64,000 bases of DNA from Aurelia coerulea (GCA_039566865.1 CM076959.1:4509501-4573500); one strand, 5' to 3'. Counted from the first letter of the stretch, positions 11,361-21,889 are shown. Made by a program: numbers and translations. Notes: a model not told the origin generated them from the sequence alone.

Positions 11361-13351
11361 ATGCAAATTACTGATCATTTCCCTCAGTTCTTGATTTTGA
11401 AAAATACTCAGGTTAGTCATAATAAATCTGAATCATTCAAATATAATTATTCTAAATTTAAGGATGACAAATTCCTCGAGGATTTTAATCAGATTAACTT
11501 TACTTATTTAGAAAATAGTGACATGGATGTGAGTAAAAAATTTGATAGATTTTTGCAAGACCTTAGTACTTTGACAAATAAGCATGCACCAATAAAAAAG
11601 CGGAGTAGAAAGGAAATAAAATTGAAAGATAAACCGTGGATTAATAATAGAATACAAAAGATGATGAGAATCCGAGACAGAGTTTTGCTGAAATTAAAGA
11701 AAAAGGCAACTGATGATAACCTTAAATTGTATAAAAAATTTAGAAATCGCGTTTCCAATGAAATAAAAAGAAGTAAAGAAAGTTATTTCCATAACTTTTT
11801 TTCTACTAATACTCAGAATATGAAAAAATTATGGTCAGGTATAAAGACAATCATCTCTCATAAATCTTCTACTTCTTCTTCAATTAACAAAATCAAAGAC
11901 AAGGATGGAAATGTAACATCAGATCCTTCTAAAATGTCAAATATTTTCAATGATTTTTTTGTAAATGTTGCTGATGAAATAACAAAGACAATCCCAAGAA
12001 CTCCTAAATCTCCTCTTGACTATTTATCTAACAGAACTTCTAATTCACTTTTCCTTTCTCCAGTTACTTGGATAGAAGTTAATGATCTAATCAACATTTT
12101 AAATCCATCTAAATCTGTAGGTCCTAACAGTATACCCACAAAATTACTAAAAATCATTGGATCCTCAGTTTCCCCACTTCTTGCTCTCCTTGTGAATCAG
12201 TCTTTCCAGTCTGGTATTTTTCCTGATAAGCTTAAGATAGCTAAGGTGATAACTCTGTTCAAAAAGGGGGAATCCTGAGCTGCCATCTAACTACAGGCCA
12301 ATTTCTCTTTTGCCCATCTTCAGTAAGATATTTGAGAAGTTGATGTACAGGCGACTGTATAGATTCCTTGAACTACATAATGTTCTTTATTCTTTACAAT
12401 TTGGATTTCAAGAAAACCACTCTATCGACCATGCCCTTGTAAGTTTGACAGAAGCTGTGAGAAACACACTTGATAATAAAAGATTTGGTTGTGGTATTTT
12501 TATTGATTTGCAAAAGGCTTTTGATACTGTTAATCATAAAATTTTGTTATCAAAATTGGAACACTATGGTGTGCGAGGTTGTGCCCTTGAATGGCTTAGA
12601 TCTTATCTATCTGACAGAAAGCAATATGTTTCTGTTAATGGAAGTAATTCTAACTTACTTTCAATCACTTGTGGTGTACCACAGGGTTCTGTACTGGGCC
12701 CATTGCTTTTCCTCATCTACATCAATGATTTACCAAATGCTTCTAAGAAACTTAATTTCTATCTTTTTGCTGATGATACAAACATCTACTGTGAATCCAA
12801 AGATTTACCTAATTTAGTTAAAATTGTTAACAAAGAACTTAGATTAATAAAGAAATGGCTTGATGCTAATAGATTATCATTAAACATTGATAAGACAAAC
12901 TATATTATCTTTCATTCTTCTTCTAGTAATATCCCGTCTGATTCTACCATTAAAATAGGGAAAAAATATATTAAAAGGGTCAAATTTGTTAAATTTTTGG
13001 GACTCCTCTTAGATGAACATCTAAGCTGGAAATACCATCTTAGTGAACTTTCTAAAAAATTAGCCAGAACTTGTGGAATCTTTTATAAAATTAGGAACTT
13101 ACTTCCATTAGATGTTTTGCTTTGCTTGTACAATGCTTTGTTTCTGTCCTTCTTACAGTATGGCCTTATTGTTTGGGGTCAAACATATGCATCATACGTT
13201 GATCCAATTTTTAAATTACAGAAAAAAGCAGTTAGAGCTATCTCATTTCAGCCTCGCTTGTCACCCTCTCTTCCGATCTTTAAAGATCTTAAACTTCTCA
13301 AACTTTCTGAGATATTTGAACTCAGACTTTTAACCTTTGTCTTCGACTCTG
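11361..13351 (+). pseudogene. LINE endonuclease remnant and reverse transcriptase
   Basis: Two frames: 11361-12278 (endonuclease tail, basic linker, start of RT ending ITLFKKGES) and 12310-13351 (rest of RT). A frameshift falls at about 12265-12280, in a run of G. RT motifs in order: NYRPISLLP, FGFQENHSIDHAL, GIFIDLQKAFDTVNH (first Asp), GVPQGSVLGPLLFLIYINDLP, and the active site FADD in YLFADDTNIY, then FLGLLLDEHLSWKYH. The C-terminus is resumed after the TTAA element, at 14198-14450 (about 84 residues, ending LLNKVNQ). Confidence 0.9.
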
Positions 13352-13355
13352 TTAA

Positions 13356-14193
13356 AGGGAATACAAGCATATATAAGTGGCTCCGAGCCACAAGACCTAA
13401 ACTGTCAATCAAATTTAACCAATCACAACAAGCTATCTACCATTGCACGTGATCACTTTCACTGCAGCCTAGCCTGCACGAGGGCACGTAACGGGCGATC
13501 AGTAATGGCGGGGAAGAGTTGCTTCGTTGTTTCTCTATCCGCTAAGGGGCAAAACGGACAAGAAATGGAAAGAAATATTGCCTGTTCATTGACCACCGTG
13601 ATGAAGCAGACCTTGTAGCCGCAGAATTTGATGTCCTGAAGAAATCGAAGCGCTTTTGAGTCCATTTACGATACGAATGAATTGCTGAAATGGATGGGTA
13701 CATCATAAACAAGCACATCTCATTGGGCCTAAACGTATCTTCAGACAAGGGAATCTTCACTAAAGTTAGCCTGACGGAAGCTATGGACAAAGGGCTAGTG
13801 TTGCGGGAGAAATACTGATAAATAGTGAGCATTCAACAAAGCAGCCGAGCCGGGCCTAATATAAACACTGGATCCATCGATCGCGACAATGATGGCAAAC
13901 AACAAACAACTCATACGATTAGGTCATTGAGACGTAAGTGGAGCTAAATTACCTTTCCTTCTCACTTCTTTTATCTCGATTCACTCGAGCAAACTACTTC
14001 AGAATCGTCGCAGTCAGAAAGAAGGAATCTTGCTTGCTGGGTAACAATATTGGAAAGTATATCGAGAATCTCCTCGCACTACAAATTTGCAATGCAGAGC
14101 TCACTTTCACGTGCACAGTTAGAATGCAACTGCTATGCGCATGCTCTGGTGTATCTATTTATAGAAAGCGCCTGATATATGCTTATATTCCCT
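13356..14193. mobile_element. TTAA-type MITE inside the LINE
   Basis: An 838-bp element flanked by ttaa (13352-13355 and 14194-14197), with ~20-bp near-perfect inverted ends agggaataYaagcatatat. Excision restores the LINE frame DSVNKTSP. The homologous empty site is visible in the LINE fragment at 32436-32460 (gattctgttaataaaacttc), which proves the boundaries. No transposase is seen; ORFs inside it have no known family. Its tips differ from those of the TTAA element at 5041-8189, so two TTAA families are present. Confidence 0.92.
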
Positions 14194-14197
14194 TTAA

Positions 14198-14453
14198 TAA
14201 AACTTCACCTTGTTGCTTTCATAACTTCTTCCTATTCAATTCATCTGTTCATCATTATTCCACTAGACAGGCCAGTCAAGGTGATCTATACTTATCTCAA
14301 ATGAACAGTCTTCAATATGGTCTAAAGTCAATTCGATATCTTGGTGCCAAACTCTGGAATTCATTACATGTGGAACTCCGAAATGCTCCATCAAAAATAT
14401 CCTTCAAAAAACAACTGAAAATTTACTTACTGAACAAGGTCAATCAATAACTC
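14198..14453 (+). pseudogene. LINE C-terminal domain
   Basis: Continuation of the LINE protein after the TTAA MITE, with the block YSTRQASQGDLYLSQ, LQYGLKSIRYLGAKLWNSL and a terminal basic helix, then a stop. It matches the C-terminus of the minus-strand LINE at 17722-20770 and the fragment at 32437-33027. The following ~330 bases are the LINE 3' untranslated region, with a ggggggctctctcctcgatt block conserved in all three copies. Confidence 0.85.
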
Positions 14454-14797
14454 TGAACTATTTTTGATACTTTGACAATTTCTAATTTTATTGTATGAAA
14501 ACCAAATGCGTATATTTCTCGGAATCATTTAAATCCAACCATAATCATTTGAAATTGTCGTAAGATAGGGGGGGCTCTCTCCTCGATTAGTTTACCTATT
14601 GAGAGAGCTCCTCCTTTAAGTAATTCCCTCCATACAATTTATCTCGTACTTGTATATTGTATTAATTTTCCGTATCAATGTATTAATTTTCATAATATTA
14701 TCTTATTCCTTGTAGTTTAGTTATCTGTTGGTATAGTCAATTATAAATTGTATGTTGTGAATTTAAAATATATGAACTGAACTGAACTGAACTGATT

Positions 14798-15058
14798 GAC
14801 TTTGGGAAAGCTACAACCATAAACTGTCCAAGAACCTATTCTTTAAATGCCGAGGAGCGAGAGAAGTGCAATGTACATCACAGACACTTGGCCCACGAAC
14901 TGCGAAATGTACCCGGAACAAAGCAATCCATGATGACAGATACTTACTCTGTTGGCTACCTAGTAAAGTACATTGGACACAACATAGCTGCAAAGCACCT
15001 GTACACCCTTGGGCGGAAACTCAAAACAGTTGATGTTTCTCAAAGAATGAGCCTTTAA
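14798..15058 (+). pseudogene. Protein kinase, C-lobe (3' part)
   Basis: Not apparent as an ORF from an ATG, but the plus strand continues the kinase exactly after the LINE: DFGKAT (magnesium-binding DFG), a basic activation region, then TDTYSVGYLVKYIG, which fits kinase helix F (D-x-YS-x-G). About 86 codons follow DFG before a TAA at 15056-15058, which is supplied by the first bases of unit E. The natural C-terminus may therefore have been cut off by the repeat unit. Together the halves would give about 296 residues, close to a bare kinase domain. Confidence 0.82.
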
Positions 15059-15630
15059 ATTAGAAGACCATGAGATATAGACACGCGTTGGGCCAAAGTT
15101 GTATTATTTCTAAAGACAACTTACAGAATACTCCCATAAGACTAATACTACTACTAACATTAAAATACAACAATTACAAACAATTAATCGAAAACAACAA
15201 TAAGATACCTAAATAGTGTATATTGAATTTGAATGAATATGAAATATTCCCCCCTCTTAGTTTGAGGATTAAAGCATATAGGAATTATTATTAGAGGGAA
15301 GAGGAGGGTGGGAAATGTTGTTGCGATGAATATGCCAATTTTCCAGAACTGATCAGAGAATCTGAGCACAGGCTTATATATTATAGCCAGACTAGGCCAA
15401 ATATGGAAGGAGGAAGTACATCTCCAATCTGATTGGCTGAGTGATGCTGACGTGCGTGATTGCGAAACAGAAACCAATTATGACACATGGTTTCTGTGGG
15501 GGAGTATCTTCATGACTGCCACAAGGATAGGCTGACAAGGTATGCAGCAATATCCTAGCTATAGCAACTTGAGCCCACCTCACAGTTCCCTAATTTAAAC
15601 TCACATTAAGGCAACCTGCCTCAATGTATA
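15055..15630 (+). repeat. ~577-bp unit, copy E
   Basis: Complete copy, starting ttaaattagaag immediately after kinase codons and ending caatgtata, followed by ca and the Harbinger transposase. It is the right-hand boundary of the composite insert. Its left edge lacks the ca spacer seen between B, C and D, so it may have been inserted into, or recombined with, the kinase end. Confidence 0.88.
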
Positions 15631-15632
15631 CA

Positions 15633-16652
15633 ACTGCTCAGTGGATATGCCCCATCGCCTATAATGAAAGGTTTTACGGGCTGGTTCTCTATATTTGCGA
15701 GTGGCCTATTCAGAATATCGCCCCTTTCCGCTGTATGATAAATTGAACTCGCACGTAAAACCCTTGCATCGTGAATGCTGCCTGGAAAACCGGATGATAC
15801 ATCCATAAATTTCAAATTTCCATCGACGACAGCTTGCGTATTTATAGTGAATTTTTGTTTCCTGCAAAAGTAGTCAATGGGCGCATTTTCAGGTGCAACA
15901 ATCTCTATATGTGTGGCATCAATTGCTCCTATAACTTGAGGGATTTTACATATCTCTGAAAATGTTTCAAAAGCTATAGTTGTTTCTCTCTCATTTTTGG
16001 GAAATTTTATAAAATTGCCTGCTCGCCTCGCCACACATTTGCAAAATTGCTTTGTTAAATCGACTGTGCTAGATTTCCCAACACCAAAAACAGCAGCAGT
16101 TGATCTAAAACTATTTCCGGTCGAAAGTCTCCATAGAGCAATGGCTATACGTTTCTGGATCGGAATAGCCTTTCTAAATGTGGTGTCCCTTTTTTCCATA
16201 TCGCCAGCAACAATATTTACGATATCATTGAATGATTGTTTAGAAAATCGAAACTCCTGTTTCCAATAATCATCGAGGGTATCAAACTCTACATTAGCCC
16301 ATAGTCTATCAAACCAATGCTGAGGCCTTTCAATAGCCCAAAAACGCTTTGCTCCTCGAAGTAAATTTGCTTCTTTCAACATCCAAAAAGCGTGGCAGTT
16401 ATTCATTGATGAGACAAAATAGTTTCGTCGTGCTCTGGCCAAAAGAAAAGCTCTCTTTGCCATCATCCGTTTCTTGCTAAGAGCTGATGCTCTTGAATTT
16501 GCAATAAATCGATAAACCATGACAAGAAACAAGATAGACGATTGTAGCTCCATCATGATAACGAATAAAGAAACTTTAAATTGGCGCGAACCAAGAAGCA
16601 TAAATAGTGAAATTTTGGCGGGAAATATACTCTGCGTGTTATAAATGTGCAT
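15633..16652 (-). pseudogene. Harbinger DDE transposase, N-terminal part
   Basis: From the ATG at 16652 this reads about 340 residues of a Harbinger/PIF-type transposase (DDE superfamily 4). A helix-turn-helix region lies at about residues 165-200 (IAIALWRLSTGNSFRSTAAV). Catalytic motifs are GAIDATHIEI (Asp245), GFPGSIHDARVLR (Asp295) and a GDGAYPLSS motif (Asp333). A later Met in MMELQ may be the true start. The frame breaks at the junction with unit E, before the last catalytic Glu, which lies 11 kb away at 4393-4395. No stop occurs in this half; the nonsense codon is in the other half. Confidence 0.92.
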
Positions 16653-16900
16653 GTTATTTTCTTGACCTATTAATTCCTTGAAGGTACTAAAGCATCCTTA
16701 TAAAAAATCAAGTGTGACCGCGGCCTATGTTCCTAATTGGCTGTCCTTATTTGGGTAGTCCTCCATGTGGTTTTAGGGAGTGTGTTCTATCTCTTCATTC
16801 ACTTGTTCCTGAGTCAATGTGCGATTCCCACTGCTAATCTTGTGCTTTGATTCTGATTATAATTTGTTCTGGACAGTCAGTAAATCCCTATTATCTACAT

Positions 16901-17230
16901 TTATGAAAAATATTTGCTGTGTTCAATGACAAATTGGACTTTAAGGTGTAATTCAGATTCAATTTGACATGAAACGAGTTTTCCATCTTTTTCTGTGTAG
17001 TCTTGGATATGCTTTTTATTTGTACACGAGAGCTGCAGTGTTTTCGTATTAATGTTTGCTATATCCCCCGTCTCATTTGTTATTCTACGGTACCAAAATT
17101 GATCATTTAAAAGGTTAGAAAGGGCTTCCTTGCCTGCTGTGTAAATAGTTGGATGGTTAGGGAAGACTTTGAGAATTTTTAGTTGTGGTGATAAAACTGA
17201 CCAAGTTTGCATTGTGATGGGCTGAATTAA
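16901..17230 (-). pseudogene. Tudor/chromo-like gene, 3' part
   Basis: About 106 codons on the minus strand, beginning PITMQTW and ending EHSKYFS with a stop at 16901-16903. It is in the same frame as the 5' part at 21167-21547 when the MULE between them is removed, because the 9-bp duplication ttaattcag (minus strand) encodes LIQ on both sides. I recognise no domain in this half; it has scattered Cys, Trp and Tyr residues and could be a small globular domain. Confidence 0.7.
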
Positions 17231-18082
17231 CGATGACTTTATTCTGCAGGCCAGCAGGTCAAGTAATCTGCGGGTCAAACACGAAAGCAAACATGCGGGT
17301 CACCACTAGGGCCAAGGGCTCAGTGGCCTCAGACACGGCAATGAAAATAGCCGGCAATGTATTTCTTACGCCAAGCACGTTCCGTACAGTCACGTCCGTA
17401 CTGGGTTTGGATAACATACAGTAAGAAAGAACAAAAGGATTTTGCAGAATTTGTGTGGATTTTCTTGGAGACAAGAAGATTTTGGTCAAAATGTAGGAGC
17501 TTGAGTGAAATGCCCCTCGCTTGAAACAAACTATCTCTCTGAATCTGATATTTCTGGTTGATTTCATCAATAACAATGCTGTGTACGCCCACTAGACTGA
17601 CAACGTGATTCCTTGTCTTCATCCAACCTTTTCAATCTGATGGCATTCTTTGATCGGCTTTGTTGACGATTTGAACAGCAGAAAATTCTTTGGCACAAAG
17701 CATTTCAATGCCACGAACGAACAGTTCAGTTCAGTTCAGTTCAGTTCATATATTTTAAAATTCCTCTACATACAATATCTCAATAAAAACACTAATTACA
17801 TACAATGACTACAAATTACATAAACATACTTATAACATACAATGAATAACAATTACATAAGATGTTGCATGCAGGGGAATTTCTTTAGGAGGACCTCTCT
17901 CAATAGCTAAACTAATCGAGGAGAGAGCACCCCCTTTCAAAGATGGTCTTGAATCTTATTTAATCATTTATCGAGGGACCAGAGCGATATTTATCACTTT
18001 AGGATCAACTTTGATAGTTCTTCATGAATAAAAAGGCTTTAAGCTTTTGACGAAAACTGAAAGCAGATGACGATGTCTTTAC

Positions 18083-18511
18083 AGTAGAAACCCGCATAAA
18101 AGAACCTAGGTTTTTTCTGGGCAGCCTGAATAGGTTCTTAATTAAATGGCTGCTATTCTAAATTCCAGCCAGTAAGGTTCTTAAAAAGGTTCTTATATAC
18201 AAGCAGGCCTTGCACACATTAACACTGTTTTCCAGCCCAAAAAATTCTTGAGATTTCCTGAGAATTCTTGAGATTTTTTGAGAATTCTTGAGAATCCTTG
18301 AGAACAAATCTTTTGTACCAATGAAGAAGTCTGATCAGAATTTGAAGAATTCTAAAAATTCTGGTCATTTTCATAATTTACATGAAAGCTATTATATAAG
18401 AACCTTTCCCAGTTTCAGCCTCTTAGAGGTTCTTATTTAGCAGGTTTAAAAGATTGAATTTCAGCCTCTAGGTTCTTATAAAAACAGGTTCTTTTATGCG
18501 GGTTTCTACTG
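18083..18511. mobile_element. pogo/Tigger-like MITE, copy 1
   Basis: A 429-bp element flanked by TA (18081-18082 and 18512-18513) with 25-bp inverted ends starting cagtagaaacccgcataaaa. CAGT tips and a TA duplication are typical of pogo/Tigger-type elements. Inside are many copies of a ggttctta motif in both orientations and several gaattcttgag repeats. No transposase. A second copy, disrupted by a large insert, is at 35503-38904. Confidence 0.9.
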
Positions 18512-20761
18512 TATATCAACTGGAATGTTGTTCCAAGATTTAGCACCAAAGAAACGCACAGACCTGATACCGTATTGCAAGGTATTTTTTCGATTTAAGA
18601 AAATGTCATTTTTTGAGGCTTGCCGTGTACCATACTGATGAACATTTGTCACTGATTCAAAAAAATTGTGGAAGCAATTAGGAGAGATCTTATTCACACA
18701 ATCATAAACAAAACAAAGCAATTTTAGCTGAAAAAGATCTTGAAGCTTCAAGATTTTCAAGTCAGAAAAGATAGGAGTGGAGGGTGAGGTGAAATGTTCA
18801 AATGCAATAGCTTTTACCACTCTTTTTTGCAACAAATATACAGGCTTTATATGAACATCATATGTAAGTCCCCATACTACTATACCATATTGGAGAAAGG
18901 AAGAAAATAATGAATTGTATAGACAGATCAAAACATCGATAGGAAGAAAGTGTCTTATCTTGAAAAACATACCTCATGTTCTGGCCAATTTTTTTGAAAG
19001 TTCAGATAAATGGTATTTCCAGCTAAGATGTTCATCCAAAAGAATGCCAAGAAATTTTACATACCTAGACTGTTTTACTGGTTGATTTCCAATTTTAATA
19101 TTTACTGTTTCCAATGATGAATGTTGAGGAGATTTAAATATTATGAAATTAGTTTTATCAATGTTTAATGACAACTTGTTTACATCAAGCCATTCTTTAA
19201 CCTTTTTTAACTCTCTATTTACTATTCTTTGCAGCATATCAAGATTTTCAGCTTCAAAGTAGATATTTGTATCATCCGCAAATAAGTAGAAGGAGAGTAA
19301 AGATGATGAATTTGGTAAATCATTAATAAAAATTAAGAAAAGGAGGGGGCCAAGGACAGAACCCTGTGGAACTCCACATGTAACATTTAGATGGCTGGAG
19401 CTAGACCCATTCACAGAAACATATTGCGTTCTACCTGATAAGTAAGATTTGAACCACTCTAAAGCAGGTCCTCGAATTCCATAATTTTCAAGCTTCAACA
19501 AAAGAATGCTATGGTTTACAGTATCAAATGCTTTCTGCAAATCAAGAAAGATTCCGCAGCCAAATTTTCTGTTGTCAAGTGAATTTTTGATAGTTTCTGT
19601 CATGCTGACTAAAGCATGGTTAATGGAGTGACTTTCACGAAAACCAAACTGAAATGAATATAAGATACTATGCTTTTCTAAGAAGTCATACAAACGTTTA
19701 TACATAACTTTTTCAGTGATTTTGCTAAAGACAGACAAGAGAGAAATGGGACGATAATTAGAAGCAGTAACCGAACAACCCTTTTTAAACAGAGGGATAA
19801 CTTTTGCAAGTTTCATCTTGTCAGGAAATATACCAGATTGAAAGGATTCATTTATGATTTGAGAGAGTGGTAAACTAATTAAGGGACACAGGTGCTTTAG
19901 AAGCTTAACAGGAATGCTGTTGGGACCTAAAGACTTACCAGGCTTTAGCAAATTGATAATATCAGATATCTCTGAGGGAACTGAGGGGGCAATGAAAAAA
20001 GAGTCACAGTTTCTATTATGGACAAAATCCAAGGGAGACTTTCTGGTTCTTGGTATGTTCTTAGTGATATCATGAGAGACATTGACAAACAATTTGTTGA
20101 ATAGATTAGCAATTACAACAGGATCAGATGTAAGGGCACCATTAGAATTTTTTAATTTGCTTATGACGTTTACATTAGAAGATTTCCTAATATTTATGAC
20201 TGATTTAATCCCTGACCATAACTGTTTCATATTTTTACTATTTGTTTGAAAATAATTATAATAATAATTGGCTTTGCTGTCTTTTAAAGCAGTTGCAATT
20301 CGATTCCGGAATTTTTTAAAAAGATCCCTTGTAGCCTGATCATTATTACTCTTGAGTTTTTTAAGCAACCTATCTTTGATACGCATCATTTTTTGTATTT
20401 TACTGTTGATCCAAGGTTTATTTCTTAACTTCACATCTTTTTTTGTGAGTTTTTTCAGAGGAGCATGAGTCTTCACTAGTTTATCAAGATTTGAGAGAAA
20501 TCTGTTAAATTTAGAATTAATACTTAGTTGACCATCATTCAAGTAAGTCAGGTCTAAATTTGCAAAGTCGTTTTGGAATCTTTCAGCATTAAGTTTAGAG
20601 AAATCATGGTAGGAGTATGATAAGTTTTTGTAAGTTATACCTGCATGCTTTACAATAAGAAACTGAGGAAAATGGTCTGTTATTTGTGTTAGAATATTAC
20701 CACTTACTGTTTCTTGATCAAAAACAAGGATGACATGAATGAAAACTGTTGTGATGGTCAT
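18506..20761 (-). pseudogene. LINE endonuclease tail and reverse transcriptase, copy 2
   Basis: The frame 18974-20761 encodes ~595 residues: endonuclease end (NILTQITDHFPQF), basic linker, and the full RT with NYRPISLLSVF, FLDLQKAFDTVNH, GVPQGSVLGPLLFLIFINDLP and the FADD active site (YLFADDTNIY), to LSELSKKLART. A one-base shift at about 18972 moves to 18506-18970 (IRHFLPIDVLICLYNSL... to SWNNIPVDI). The last ~30 residues lie beyond the MITE, at about 18000-18082. Only one frameshift separates the RT from being open; the missing 5' end makes it immobile. Confidence 0.9.
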
Positions 20762-21166
20762 GGTCCAAGCATAGATTAAAGCTTTACTGTCATTATGAAT
20801 GCATTTCTAGCCTCTCTTTTATCATTTGTCTTGTGACGCCATGAGAGACGGTTATCAAATCCCTTTGTTTCACCTGTTATGTATAGCTCAATATCAAAGA
20901 ACACCGCGCTAATCCCATAACCATACTCTGCACTGTCATCAAACGACTGAATTGTTGGCACCAAAAATTACATTTAGTGACAGTAAAGCTTTAAAATCAT
21001 CACATGGATTGCCTTTGACCATTCGTGCACCTTTGACCATTTGGCGGCCTAACATATACCAAACACAGCACATCAATCGTTGTATTGGGCCCTTGGTCCT
21101 ACATGTTTGCTTTCGTGTTTGACCCGCAGATTACTTGACCTGCTGGCCTGCAGAATAAAGTCGTCG

Positions 21167-21547
21167 CTGAATTAAAGTAATTCTAGTATCCATCCTACGA
21201 TTTAGGGTCAATCTTTCCTTGATGCGAAGTCGTAGGATACTAAAGTCATTCACGGAAACTGGCGAGATTTCGGCTGGATCAACGGATGGCGACTTATTTA
21301 TAATTTCACTTAATGGCACCCACTCATCAAATTCGTTGCTGTAACCCACATAGTGAACCTTGTTCTTCAATGCACTACCTTTCATGGTGTGCTCTTCTGA
21401 GGCTAACACAACGTCATAAAAGTCTGCTTTATTTCCTTTCTCTTTCTTAGTAACATCATCAAATAAGATCTCTTCTACTAACTCCGGGGACTTGAAATCA
21501 ACTTTACTCACAGCTCTCTTTGGTTGACCTTCCGCCATTTTGTACAC
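21167..21547 (-). pseudogene. Tudor/chromo-like gene, 5' part
   Basis: Start codons at 21547 and, in better context (aaaATGGCG), three codons later. Residues 41-82 resemble a Tudor-knot/chromo-barrel fold: ADFYDVVLA, then KVHYVGYSNEFDEWVPLSEI, the same layout as the aromatic cage strand of MRG/TIP60-type chromo domains (x-Y-x-GW-x-DEW-V). The upstream ~40 residues are acidic/basic linker. After residue 127 (LIQ) the frame enters the MULE and hits a stop shortly after. With the 3' part the protein would be about 231 residues. It may be a host gene or a transposon accessory gene; the sequence does not decide. Confidence 0.72.
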
Positions 21548-21889
21548 TGAAAAAGCTCATGTGCAACACCAAATCGAGGCTCTAAATACATTAACCAATC
21601 AGGCTCAAAGAAATCACAATACCTACTTAATATTCACATGAGCGATTTTGGGTGATATTTCCTGTTATGCCCAACCAGACAGGGAGGCAGATATGTTTCT
21701 GCAGCCAGCATCAGTCCCACGAGGTGAAAGGTGCTTTGCATCCTAGATTTCCTGGCAAATTTAATCCCAAGAGACAATGAACGAACAGTATCTGATATGG
21801 GGGTTCTGCGAGGCTTGTTGTTTCTTATGGGCAACATAGGCCTAAGTTTGAGAGCATCACCCTCATGCAGTGGGTGATTGCAAACACGC

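Larger units (their letters stand above)
11360..14791 (+). mobile_element. CR1/L2-like LINE, 5' truncated, inside the kinase gene
   Basis: Begins in the C-terminal part of the endonuclease (QITDHFPQF) and ends in a short tandem repeat (tgaac)n around 14773-14791. The hexamer ctgatt occurs at both edges (11354-11359 and 14792-14797) and may be the target duplication. Removing the LINE joins kinase codons ...VLI to DFGKA in frame. It is interrupted by the TTAA-type element 13356-14193. A tandem-repeat tail instead of poly(A) is typical of the CR1/L2 branch of non-LTR elements. Confidence 0.88.
4486..15630. mobile_element. Composite nested insert: ~577-bp direct-repeat units plus kinase cargo
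   Basis: This 11.1-kb block sits inside the Harbinger transposase gene. It begins with one copy of a ~577-bp unit (TTAAATTAGAAGACC...) and ends with another copy of the same unit in the same orientation. The dinucleotide ca is present on both sides (4484-4485 and 15631-15632) and between adjacent internal units. Order inside: unit A, TTAA-type element, units B, C, D (truncated), a mariner-type MITE, a kinase gene cut by a LINE, unit E. The unit has no TG...CA ends and no inverted termini, so it does not fit standard LTR or DNA-transposon ends; the element class is unknown. Confidence 0.7.
2839..16725. mobile_element. Harbinger DNA transposon, split by a nested 11.1-kb insert
   Basis: The ends carry a 15-bp perfect terminal inverted repeat, ggccgcggtcacact at 2839-2853 and its complement at 16711-16725, flanked by the 3-bp duplication tat (2836-2838 and 16726-16728). 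Harbinger elements make 3-bp duplications and carry two genes, a SANT/Myb-like DNA-binding protein and a DDE transposase. Both are present and convergent: SANT on plus near the left end, transposase on minus from the right end. Removing 4486-15630 gives an element of about 2.7 kb with a continuous transposase reading frame across the junction. It is inserted downstream of the gypsy remnant. Confidence 0.93.
17722..20770 (-). mobile_element. CR1/L2-like LINE, copy 2, inside the MULE
   Basis: The 3' end at 17722-17748 is the (gttca)n tail, same as copy 1. The 5' end is truncated in the endonuclease. The 3' UTR block with gagagagcacccccttt is shared with the other copies. It is interrupted by the pogo-like MITE 18083-18511. 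Compared with copy 1, the RT frame is longer and uninterrupted, so this is the younger or better preserved copy. Confidence 0.9.
17231..21166. mobile_element. MULE (GCAGGTCA family), 3.9 kb with a nested LINE
   Basis: The ends are cgaygactttattctgcagg and complement, flanked by the perfect 9-bp duplication ctgaattaa (17222-17230 and 21167-21175). Just inside the ends lies a ~100-bp block of GGGTCA-type direct repeats (caggtcaag, cgggtcaaac, cgggtcacc). About 3.05 kb of the length is a LINE (17722-20770); without it the element is about 0.9 kb and non-autonomous. A truncated second copy is at 31690-33213. It is inserted in frame in the Tudor-like gene. Confidence 0.92.

Noticed and set aside
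13938..14450. 170-codon ORF spanning the TTAA element and LINE as one gene
   Set aside because: Its first half is MITE sequence, its second half the LINE C-terminus; a chance fusion across the insertion border.
4615..15583. Repeated 97- and 70-codon minus-strand ORFs in the 577-bp units as genes
   Set aside because: They follow the DNA identity of the repeat; no known domains; the 70-codon ORFs start from weak codons and overlap the 97-codon ones.
4486..15630. The ~577-bp direct repeats as the two LTRs of a retrotransposon
   Set aside because: No TG...CA ends, no primer-binding site or polypurine tract next to them, only a 2-base duplication, and several tandem copies; internal coding is a kinase, not gag-pol.
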